Source of the DNA: an uncultured Lachnospiraceae bacterium
Lineage (GTDB): Bacteria; Bacillota; Clostridia; Lachnospirales; Lachnospiraceae
Direction of reading: 5' to 3'
NCBI GenBank assembly: GCA_910588755.1
Contig: CAJUQZ010000133.1
Location: 1 to 12,407, forward strand
Length of the DNA: 12,407 nt
The notes under the pieces are model-generated. The model saw only the letters and a list, made by a program, of their open reading frames with translations. It did no database searches and had not been told where the DNA came from. A program made the translations under genes and the position numbers. Positions 6,738 through 12,407 of this stretch are shown here, piece by piece. The first letter of the stretch is position 1. Every line of letters starts with the position of its first letter.

Positions 6738-8619
6738 CACATATGATGTCCATGCGGAGCAGGCAGGCGTGATTAAGGACGGCCAGCCGGTGCTGCTGCC
6801 GATTTCCCACTCAACGTTTAATGCCCAGATAGAAGTGACGCTTGATGCGGATGGAAATTTTGTCGATGCCAAAAAGCTTGAGAAGGGAAACGATGCGGTT
6901 ACGATTATTCCGGTGACGGAGGACTCTGCTGCCAGGAGCAGCGGTATTGCACCACACCCATTGTGTGACAAGCTTTGTTATATCGCAGGAGATTACACGG
7001 CATACACTGGTGACAACAAGGAGAGCTACTTTGATGCATATATGGAACAGCTGCAAGACTGGGAGGAGTCGGAGTACGCAAGTCCAGCTGTGTGGGCAAT
7101 CAGCAGATATCTTGAAAAGAAATCACTGGTACACGATTTAGTGACAAGCAACGTGTTGGCATTAGATGACAGCGGCAGGCTTACAGACCGGACGAAGATA
7201 CAAAATTTAGGGCAGACCGGCGCGGCCGTGCGGTTTATTGTATATGGGCCTGACATACCAGAGGTGTGGAAAAATCAGGGATTGTATGATAAATATAGCG
7301 CGTACTACCAGCAGAGGGCAGGAGAGAAAAATCTGTGTTACGCGTCAGGAAAGATCGAATCCTGTTCCGATAAGCACCCCTCGAAGATACGAAACAGCGG
7401 GGACAAGGCAAAGTTGATATCCGGAAATGACGAGTCGGGATTTACATACCGTGGAAGGTTTCTCTCGAAGGGACAGGCCGTTTCTGTCGGATATGAAGTG
7501 TCTCAGAAGGCGCACAATGCGCTCAGATGGCTGATTCAGAAGCAGGGATATACAAGGGACGAATCCGCGATTGTCACATGGATTGTGAACAGGGATATGC
7601 AGTTGCCCGACATCATGAAGGATTCAGCCAACTCGTTTGGCGACATTGACGATTTTGATGACTGGGATTTTCTTGGCACAAGCAGCATTGATAAGAAGGA
7701 CACAGGGAAACAGTTTGCAGAGCAGTTTAACAATGCGGTAAACGGGTATGCCGCTAAGCTCAAGTCAGAGGACAGGGCTGCAGTGATTGCACTCGAGGCG
7801 GCAACGACAGGACGGCTCTCGGTTGTGTACTATGATGAGATGGGCGCCATACAGTACATCGATGCGGTACGAAGCTGGCAGCAGCACTGCAAGTGGCGCC
7901 GGACCGTGACTGTGGGAAAGGCAGAGGAAGAAAGGAAGAAAATCACCTGTGAATGCACACCGTCCCCCGGGGATATGGCGCTCGCAGCCTTTGGGGTACA
8001 GCGCTCGGAATGGCTCGAGGCAGACGCCAAGCTGATCAGGAGCACAGTGAAGCGGTTACTGCCATGCATTACGAAAAAAGGAGGAAAGATTCCGGAGGAT
8101 ATGATCAGGGCGGCGGCGCGGCGGGCGTCTATGCCGCAGACCATGAGTGAATTTGTCTGGTACAATGATGTATTGTGTGTTGTATGCGCGATGCTCCGAT
8201 ACCGTTATGAAATGGAGGGAAATAAAATGGATGATTTTCTAAAAGACAATATCAACGACAGGAGTGTTTTGTTTGGAAGGCTGCTGGCGGTGTATGATTA
8301 CATGGAACAGCTTGCCATGTTTGAGCGCGACGAGAATGGAAAAGTCGTAGAGCGGCGTACCACAAATGCAAAAAGGTATTGGAACGCGTACAGCAGGAGG
8401 CCGGCCAAGACATTTGAGACAATCAAGCAGAACTTAGTGCCATATGAAAGGAAACTGTCTAATTATGCGGTAATGAAATTTGAGGAGTGGTCTGGTGAGA
8501 TCATGAAGCATCTGGCCGCTGCGGGATATAGCAATGTGGCATTGTCAGAGATGTATTTGCCAGGATATTATTTACAGATGGATTATATGAGACAGGCATT
8601 TCAGAAAAAAGAACAGTAA
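6712..8619 (+). CDS. cas8c: Cas8c (Csd1), large subunit of the type I-C effector complex
   Basis: Cas8c recognises the PAM and recruits Cas3. The diagnostic block of this family is visible: LCYASGKIES with the following HPSKIRN, then SGDKAKLISGND and SGFTYRGRF (about residues 208-250), followed by VSQKAHNALRWLI. The 635-residue length is typical. I chose TTG 6712 (MAWLKTLADTYDVH) because AGGGAGG lies at 6697-6703, 8 bases upstream; GTG 6703 and TTG 6694 are less well placed. The gene overlaps the end of cas5c by 26 bases. The 3' quarter contains an in-frame second translation start for the small subunit Cas11c, listed separately. Sequence identity within Cas8c is low, so individual functional residues cannot be assigned from sequence alone. 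Confidence 0.94.
   Translation: MAWLKTLADTYDVHAEQAGVIKDGQPVLLPISHSTFNAQIEVTLDADGNFVDAKKLEKGNDAVTIIPVTEDSAARSSGIAPHPLCDKLCYIAGDYTAYTGDNKESYFDAYMEQLQDWEESEYASPAVWAISRYLEKKSLVHDLVTSNVLALDDSGRLTDRTKIQNLGQTGAAVRFIVYGPDIPEVWKNQGLYDKYSAYYQQRAGEKNLCYASGKIESCSDKHPSKIRNSGDKAKLISGNDESGFTYRGRFLSKGQAVSVGYEVSQKAHNALRWLIQKQGYTRDESAIVTWIVNRDMQLPDIMKDSANSFGDIDDFDDWDFLGTSSIDKKDTGKQFAEQFNNAVNGYAAKLKSEDRAAVIALEAATTGRLSVVYYDEMGAIQYIDAVRSWQQHCKWRRTVTVGKAEEERKKITCECTPSPGDMALAAFGVQRSEWLEADAKLIRSTVKRLLPCITKKGGKIPEDMIRAAARRASMPQTMSEFVWYNDVLCVVCAMLRYRYEMEGNKMDDFLKDNINDRSVLFGRLLAVYDYMEQLAMFERDENGKVVERRTTNAKRYWNAYSRRPAKTFETIKQNLVPYERKLSNYAVMKFEEWSGEIMKHLAAAGYSNVALSEMYLPGYYLQMDYMRQAFQKKEQ
8227..8619 (+). CDS. cas11c: Cas11c small subunit translated from an internal start in cas8c
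   Basis: In other I-C systems the small subunit Cas11c, which lines the belly of the complex and contacts target DNA, is made from an internal ribosome site in cas8c. Here GGAGGG (8214-8219) lies 7 bases before the in-frame ATG at 8227, an unusually good ribosome site for the inside of a gene. The product would have 130 residues, beginning MDDFLKDNINDRSVL and sharing the frame and stop of cas8c; it corresponds to residues 506-635 of Cas8c. This is close to the size reported for Desulfovibrio vulgaris Cas11c. The predicted content is mostly helical, without beta-rich repeats or cysteines, as expected of small subunits. The start and the separate product are inferred from position and family knowledge. 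Confidence 0.75.
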   Translation: MDDFLKDNINDRSVLFGRLLAVYDYMEQLAMFERDENGKVVERRTTNAKRYWNAYSRRPAKTFETIKQNLVPYERKLSNYAVMKFEEWSGEIMKHLAAAGYSNVALSEMYLPGYYLQMDYMRQAFQKKEQ

Positions 8620-8668
8620 AAGTTACAGTCTGGCAGAGCTGGACTGCTATCCAGAAAGGAGAATGATT

Positions 8669-9520
8669 ATGGGTGAATTTACAAACAAGATTGATTTTGA
8701 GGTACTGGTGATGGTAAAAAATGCAAATCCAAACGGCGATCCGCTCAATGGGAACAGACCGCGTGAGACGTACGACGGTTTTGGAGAGATTTCAGATGTG
8801 TGCATTAAGCGCAAGATCAGGAACAGACTGCAGGATATGGGGGAAAATATCTTTGTGCAGAGCGATGAGCGCGCAGTTGATGGCGCAAAAAGCCTTGCGG
8901 AGCGTGCAAAAAATAACGCAGCAATGCAGAAGGCTTTGAAGGATAAAGACAAGGACGCCTATGCAAAGGCAGCGTGTGAGACATGGATTGACGTTCGCAG
9001 TTTTGGACAGGTGTTTGCATTTAAAGACGACAGTGTATCAGTCGGCGTGAGGGGGCCGGTTTCCATTCACTCTGCGTTTAGCGTATGTCCCATTTCAATC
9101 GACAGTATGCAGATTACCAAGAGTGTCAATAGCGAGACTGGCAAAGAAGGCAAGAAGTCGTCAGATACAATGGGAATGAAACATAAGGTATATTCGGCGT
9201 TATATGTTGTGAAAGGCAGCATCAACCATCAGCTTGCCCAAAAGACGGGGTTTTGTGATGAAGATGCGGACAAGCTTAAAGAGGCACTGCGCACGCTGTT
9301 TGTCAACGATGCATCTTCTGCAAGGCCGGACGGCAGCATGGAAGTGTGCAAAGTGTATTGGTGGAAGCACAATTGCCCTATGGGTCAGTACTCGTCGGCA
9401 AAGGTGCACAAGCTTCTACTGGTAGAGGCAAAAGCAGATGACCCGAAGGAATTTGAGGATTATGAGGTAACGCTTCATTCTTTGCCGGGATTAGACGTTG
9501 AAATAATTGAGGGAATTTAG
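8669..9520 (+). CDS. cas7c: Cas7c (Csd2), backbone subunit of the type I-C effector complex
   Basis: Cas7 polymerises along the crRNA guide and forms the effector backbone. The N terminus (KIDFEVLVMVKNANPNGDPL followed by NGNRPR) and the block DVCIKRKIRNRLQDMG are signature segments of Csd2, and RGPVSIHSAFSV is a further conserved stretch. Length is 283 residues, as usual. Of two nearby ATGs, 8669 is preferred because AGGAG (8657-8661) is 7 bases upstream; the ATG at 8663 is only one base from it. A 5-bp hairpin (8639-8643 with 8650-8654) abuts this ribosome site in the 49-bp gap after cas8c and might tune the high expression needed for the backbone subunit. Its stop codon precedes the cas4 start by one base. 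Confidence 0.96.
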   Translation: MGEFTNKIDFEVLVMVKNANPNGDPLNGNRPRETYDGFGEISDVCIKRKIRNRLQDMGENIFVQSDERAVDGAKSLAERAKNNAAMQKALKDKDKDAYAKAACETWIDVRSFGQVFAFKDDSVSVGVRGPVSIHSAFSVCPISIDSMQITKSVNSETGKEGKKSSDTMGMKHKVYSALYVVKGSINHQLAQKTGFCDEDADKLKEALRTLFVNDASSARPDGSMEVCKVYWWKHNCPMGQYSSAKVHKLLLVEAKADDPKEFEDYEVTLHSLPGLDVEIIEGI

Positions 9521-9521
9521 C

Positions 9522-10187
9522 ATGTATGCCGAGGAGGACTACCTGATGCTCTCGGGCCTGCAGCACTTCGCGTTCTGCAGGCGGCAGTGGGCAATGATCC
9601 ATATTGAACAGCAGTGGGCAGAGAACTACCGCACAACGTCGGGCGAGCTGATGCACAGGAAAGCGCACGACGAGGGTTCCTTTGAGAAAAGGGGAAATCT
9701 TCTGATTGTCAGGGGTCTGCGCATCGCTTCCCGCGCGCTTGGATTGAGCGGGCAGTGTGATATTGTTGAGTTTCATGGGAGCAAAAGCGGCATCGCGTTA
9801 TTTGGATATGAAGGAAAATGGAATCCGGTTCCGATTGAGTACAAGCGTGGTTCCCCCAAAGAGAATAAGGCCGACGAGCTGCAGCTTTGCGCACAGGCCG
9901 TCTGTCTCGAGGAGATGTTTCAGACAAGCATACCAGAAGGGTATCTATATTATGGTGAAAACAGAAGGCGGAGTGCGGTGGAATTTACAGAGGGCCTGCG
10001 GTCTGAAGTGAAAAAGATGGCTGAAGAAATGCACACTTTATTCAAAAAAGGACATACGCCAAATGTGAAACCAACGAAACAATGTAAAGCATGTTCACTG
10101 GAAAATCTGTGTGTCCCCAAGCTGCAGAAGGCAATGAAGGTGAGGGACTATATTGAGCAGAACATTCGGACGACTGTCATCGAATAA
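9522..10187 (+). CDS. cas4: Cas4 spacer-acquisition nuclease with 4Fe-4S cluster
   Basis: Cas4 works with Cas1-Cas2 to select and trim prespacers with the right PAM and orientation. The 221-residue protein has the RecB-type nuclease residues H49, D80 (GQCDIV), E106 and K108 (PIEYKRG) and Q121, and four cysteines for an iron-sulfur cluster: C19 (FCRRQW) and C188, C191, C197 (CKACSLENLC). All expected ligands are present. ATG 9522 starts one base after the cas7c stop and is served by GAGGG (9509-9513) inside the end of cas7c; a TTG at 9507 would add five residues but lacks its own site. It is followed not by cas1, as is usual in I-C operons, but by a 368-bp gap filled with 43-bp tandem repeats. 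Confidence 0.95.
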   Translation: MYAEEDYLMLSGLQHFAFCRRQWAMIHIEQQWAENYRTTSGELMHRKAHDEGSFEKRGNLLIVRGLRIASRALGLSGQCDIVEFHGSKSGIALFGYEGKWNPVPIEYKRGSPKENKADELQLCAQAVCLEEMFQTSIPEGYLYYGENRRRSAVEFTEGLRSEVKKMAEEMHTLFKKGHTPNVKPTKQCKACSLENLCVPKLQKAMKVRDYIEQNIRTTVIE

Positions 10188-10218
10188 AACACTTCGTTTT
10201 GTTTGTGTTGTATGTCTT

Positions 10219-10460
10219 GAAAGTGCTGTTTTGAGCAATGCACGTGTACGCTGCATGATTTGAAAGTGCTGTCTTGAGCAATGCACGTTTACGATGAATG
10301 ATTCGAAAGTGCTGTTTTGAGCGATATACGATTGCGTAGTATGATTCGAAAGAGCTGTTTTGAGCAATGCACGTATACGTAGCATGATTTGAAAGTGCTG
10401 TCTTGAGCAATGCACGTATACGTAGTATGATTCGAAAGTGCTGTTTTGAGCATTATGCAC
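10219..10460. repeat. Tandem array of six 43-bp repeats between cas4 and cas1
   Basis: Copies begin at 10219, 10262, 10305, 10348, 10391 and 10434, exactly 43 bp apart; the sixth is cut after about 27 bases. Each starts GAAAGTGCTG (copy 4 GAAAGAGCTG), and most contain TGAGCAATGCAC at unit positions 14-25. In copies 4 and 5 this is followed by the perfect palindrome ACGTATACGT (24-33); copy 3 is the most divergent. Copies 2 and 5 share GTCTT where the others have GTTTT, and copies 1 and 4 share GATTT at the end where the others have GATTC, so units 1-3 seem to have been duplicated as a block to give 4-6 (129-bp higher-order period). TGCT/AGCA and GTGC/GCAC allow small hairpins in each unit. 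The period is not a multiple of three, so it is not a coding repeat. Confidence 0.93.
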
Positions 10461-10555
10461 AAGAAAAGAAGACATGTTCTGAATATTATTTTAATGATGC
10501 TTATTTATAGAAAACGACAAATTTGTGGGCATCGTTTGATGCAGGGAGGGTTTGG
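10461..10555 (+). other. Spacer between the 43-bp repeats and cas1, possible cas1 promoter region
   Basis: This AT-rich 95-bp stretch ends in the cas1 ribosome site AGGGAGGG (10543-10550). TATTAT (10487-10492) and TTTAAT (10490-10495) resemble -10 boxes, but no well-placed -35 is clear. The gap means cas1 and cas2 might be transcribed apart from the interference genes. Confidence 0.25.
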
Positions 10556-11587
10556 GTGCGGAAATTATTAAACACTTTATATGTAATGACGGACAGCTGT
10601 TATCTGACGCTTGACGGTGAAAATATTGTGATACTTGACGGCGAAAAGACACTTGGCAGATTTCCGCTGCACACGTTGGAAAATATCACATGTTTTACAT
10701 ACAAGGGGGCAACGCCGGCACTGATGGGCGCCTGTGCGGAACGGAAAATTGGCATGAGTTTCTTCTCGCCAAGAGGTGCATTTCTGGCAATGGTTGTAGG
10801 GAAAGAATATGGAAATGTGCTGCTGCGAAAAGAGCAATACCGCATATCAGATGATGAGAAACGAAGTGTACAGTATGCAAAGAACATGATTGTGGGAAAA
10901 GTTTTTAACAGCAGATGGAGCATAGAGCGAACGCTTCGCGACCACGCATATCGCGTGGATACTGAGAGCTTGAAACAGGTATCAAATAGTTTATATGAGA
11001 CACTCCCCAAACTCGATCGTGTTACTAAGCTTGATGAACTGCGGGGGATAGAGGGAAAGGCGGCAGAGCAATATTTTTCTGTTCTGAATGATATGATATT
11101 AAATCAGAAGGAGGATTTTGCATTTACCAAAAGAAACCGCAGGCCGCCGCTCGACAATATCAATGCCATTTTATCTTTTGCGTATACAGTGCTTGCGGGG
11201 GATTGCGCGAATGCGCTGTCAAGCGTCGGATTAGATCCTTATGTTGGATTTATGCACGGTGACAGGCCAGGGCGGACATCGTTGGCGCTGGATCTGATGG
11301 AAGAATTGCGCCCAGTGCTGGCGGATCGGTTTATCCTGACGCTCATCAACACAAAAGCGATTCAGGCAGACCACTTTGAAAGGCAGAAGGACAATGCGGT
11401 GCTCTTGAATGACGACGGCAGAAAGGTATTTTTCAATGCATGGCAGAAGCATAAAAAAGAAACAATCACACACCCATATTTAAAAGAAAAAATCGAGTGG
11501 GGGCTGGTTCCTTATGCGCAGGCGCTGTTGCTTGCGCGGACAATCCGCGGCGATATTGACGAGTATCCGCCGTTTTTATGGAAGTAG
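10556..11587 (+). CDS. cas1: Cas1 integrase, type I-C
   Basis: Cas1 with Cas2 inserts new spacers at the leader end of the array. The 343-residue protein has the N-terminal beta domain (KLLNTLYV, LDGENIVIL) and the helical catalytic domain with metal ligands E166 (GIEGKAAEQYF), H234 (GFMHGDRPGR) and D246 with E249 (SLALDLMEELRP), all intact. I chose GTG 10556 because AGGGAGGG (10543-10550) is 5 bases upstream and the product then begins MRKLLNTLYV, as in relatives; a TTG at 10523 would add 11 unrelated residues. It is separated from cas4 by the 43-bp repeat tract and from cas2 by 148 bp, larger gaps than usual for this operon type. The very 3' end (from 11574) is the first copy of a second tandem duplication that reaches into cas2. 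Confidence 0.96.
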   Translation: MRKLLNTLYVMTDSCYLTLDGENIVILDGEKTLGRFPLHTLENITCFTYKGATPALMGACAERKIGMSFFSPRGAFLAMVVGKEYGNVLLRKEQYRISDDEKRSVQYAKNMIVGKVFNSRWSIERTLRDHAYRVDTESLKQVSNSLYETLPKLDRVTKLDELRGIEGKAAEQYFSVLNDMILNQKEDFAFTKRNRRPPLDNINAILSFAYTVLAGDCANALSSVGLDPYVGFMHGDRPGRTSLALDLMEELRPVLADRFILTLINTKAIQADHFERQKDNAVLLNDDGRKVFFNAWQKHKKETITHPYLKEKIEWGLVPYAQALLLARTIRGDIDEYPPFLWK

Positions 11588-11735
11588 GTGGTGGTATGTC
11601 AGGGCTGAAAGCCAGATTGAGGCACTGATATCGATGGATATGTTTTATGGGAGTAAAGTTTATATGTTGCGTTGAAAGCCGGATTGAGTCGTTGAAGATA
11701 TCGGCGGATATGCTTTCATGAAAGTAGGTGTTGAT
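11574..11735. repeat. Imperfect tandem duplication of about 70 bp across the cas1-cas2 junction
   Basis: Unit A (11574-11642) starts with the last codons of cas1 (TTTTATGGAAGTAG). Unit B (11643-11712) starts TTTTATGGGAGTAA, and a third, partial unit from 11713 (CTTTCATGAAAGTAGGTG) runs into the cas2 start. A and B share TGAAAGCC, GATTGAG, TATCG and GGATATG in the same order with a few gaps. The unit A sequence GTAGGTGGTGGTATG closely copies the cas2 ribosome site and start (GTAGGTGTTGATATG), creating a decoy start at 11596 for a 10-codon peptide ending at TGA 11628. The simplest history is amplification of an originally tight cas1-cas2 junction. No gene of its own is encoded. Confidence 0.75.
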
Positions 11736-12026
11736 ATGTTAGTGTTAATCACGTATGATGTAGCAACTCAGGACGCGGCGGGAAAAAGCCGCCTTCGTAA
11801 AGTCGCAAAGGAATGTGTGAACTATGGACAGCGTGTCCAAAACTCTGTATTTGAATGTGTCTTAGATGCCTCACAGTTATTGTTATTAAAGGATCGTCTT
11901 GTCTCGTTGATCAACGAGAAGGAGGACAGTCTTAGATTTTATTATCTTGGTAATAAGTATCAGACAAAAGTCGAGCATTTTGGAACAAAGACTTCCTATG
12001 ATGCCGAGGGGACTTTGATGATATAA
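11736..12026 (+). CDS. cas2: Cas2 adaptation subunit, type I-C
   Basis: Cas2 dimers bridge Cas1 dimers in the integration complex. The 96-residue product MLVLITYDVATQDAAGKSRL has the ferredoxin-like fold pattern with the conserved YDV aspartate (D8), the RLRKVAKECVNYGQRVQNSV block and the SLRFYYLGNKY segment typical of I-C Cas2. I chose ATG 11736 because GTAGGTG lies just upstream and this matches the family start; an ATG at 11718 would add six residues encoded by the duplicated junction sequence. It ends 166 bases before the first CRISPR repeat. Confidence 0.95.
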   Translation: MLVLITYDVATQDAAGKSRLRKVAKECVNYGQRVQNSVFECVLDASQLLLLKDRLVSLINEKEDSLRFYYLGNKYQTKVEHFGTKTSYDAEGTLMI

Positions 12027-12192
12027 GCTGGTGCGAATGGCAAGCTCACATGAGATACCAAGGAGGTTCGCACCAGAAAAAAGTTACAAAATGTGGCGTA
12101 TGCCATGTTAAAGAAATATGAGCAATGCTGGGATTTTGTCAGTATTGCCCAGACAAAAGTCCATATTGAGGTGAAAATATGTGATTTTTGGG
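12027..12192 (+). promoter_or_regulatory. CRISPR leader with two inverted repeats
   Basis: This 166-bp stretch between cas2 and the first repeat should carry the array promoter and the integration signals. A perfect 10-bp inverted repeat CTGGTGCGAA (12028-12037) and TTCGCACCAG (12067-12076) encloses 29 bases; I recall similar paired elements in leaders of related I-C arrays. A second pair, GCAATGCTG (12122-12130) and CAGTATTGC (12140-12148), forms 9 bp with one G-U around a 9-nt loop. TGAGCAATGC (12119-12128) also occurs in the 43-bp repeats. The base run after the first inverted repeat is A rather than T, so it is not an intrinsic terminator for cas2. I could not place the array promoter with confidence. 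Confidence 0.7.
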
Positions 12193-12407
12193 GTCACTCC
12201 CTGCGTGGGAGTGTGGATTGAAATGGAACAATGTTGTACGGTATTGAAAAAAGGACCGTCACTCCCTGCGTGGGAGTGTGGATTGAAATTATTTTCGCAA
12301 GCCTTACGAATCTATCCGGGTCAGTCACTCCCTGCGTGGGAGTGTGGATTGAAATATATTTTCTGACTTCTGATAAAATCAGCGTGTCAGGTCACTCCCT
12401 GCGTGGG
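12193..12407 (+). CRISPR. Type I-C CRISPR array, leader-proximal end, continuing beyond the window
   Basis: The 32-bp repeat begins GTCACTCCCTGCGTGGGAGT and ends GTGGATTGAAAT. Copies are at 12193-12224, 12258-12289 and 12324-12355, all identical, and a fourth starting at 12391 is cut at the window end after 17 bases. Spacers are 33 (12225-12257), 34 (12290-12323) and 35 bases (12356-12390). Each repeat folds as CACTCCC/GGGAGTG (7 bp) with a TGCGT loop; cutting after G21 by Cas5c leaves the 11-nt handle TGGATTGAAAT. Compared with the common I-C repeat beginning GTCGCTCCC, the change is compensated on the other arm of the stem. Orientation follows from the leader on the left and the I-C repeat end. 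The spacers are therefore the most recent ones. Confidence 0.99.

Noticed and set aside
10219..10460. 43-bp repeats as a second or degenerate CRISPR array
   Set aside because: The whole 43-bp unit is conserved with no variable spacer, and similarity to the CRISPR repeat is limited to a weak match around TTGAAA (about 8 of 12 bases).
10095..10475. Repeated-peptide open frames on the - strand across the 43-bp tract
   Set aside because: They arise from the tandem repeat itself; the 43-bp period rotates the frame, and they overlap cas4 antisense without a ribosome site or family match.
12181..12366. Open frame reading SLPAWECGLK repeats
   Set aside because: It is a translation through the CRISPR repeats and spacers, not a gene.

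Overview
The window carries a complete type I-C CRISPR-Cas locus on the + strand, flanked on the left by two genes of a polar amino-acid ABC transporter on the - strand and a decayed nuclease-family gene. The protein styles (GlnQ/HisM-type transporter, DUF1703-like pseudogene, Shine-Dalgarno-rich AT-biased intergenic DNA, I-C repeat class) suggest a Gram-positive anaerobe of the Clostridia, most likely Lachnospiraceae; this assignment is inference from recognition, not from a marker gene.

Layout: 219-941 (-) ATP-binding protein and 1017-1715 (-) permease, with no substrate-binding protein in view. 1716-2209 holds no convincing gene. 2210-2650 (+) is the C-terminal remnant of an AAA-ATPase-like/PD-(D/E)XK family protein with an in-frame stop inside the catalytic motif. 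2651-3510 is an AT-rich intergenic stretch that turns out to be dense with signals. Then come cas3 (3511-5942, interrupted by a -1 frame change at an A7 run), cas5c, cas8c with a nested cas11c, cas7c, cas4, a 43-bp tandem repeat tract, cas1, a second (about 70-bp) tandem duplication, cas2, the leader, and three full repeat-spacer units plus a fourth repeat cut by the window end.

The genes form the standard I-C pathway: Cas4-Cas1-Cas2 acquire spacers, Cas5c processes the array transcript and caps the crRNA 5' handle, Cas8c/Cas7c/Cas5c/Cas11c form the surveillance complex, and Cas3 is the HD nuclease-helicase.

The most interesting observation is upstream of cas3. On the - strand a promoter (3106-3078) faces a 13-nt exact copy of the 3' end of the CRISPR repeat (3015-3003), i.e. 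a crRNA 5' handle including the Cas5c cleavage position. It is followed by a guide-like sequence whose first 16 nt match, with one mismatch at position 12, a site at 3300-3285 that carries a TTC PAM and lies 9-10 bp upstream of the -35 of the probable cas promoter (3313-3341). A 24-bp-arm hairpin follows. This has the architecture of a Cas-regulating crRNA-like RNA (CreR-type autorepression), here for a type I-C system. Other points of note are the possible programmed or phase-variable frameshift in cas3, the internal cas11c start, and two unrelated tandem repeat tracts within the adaptation module.
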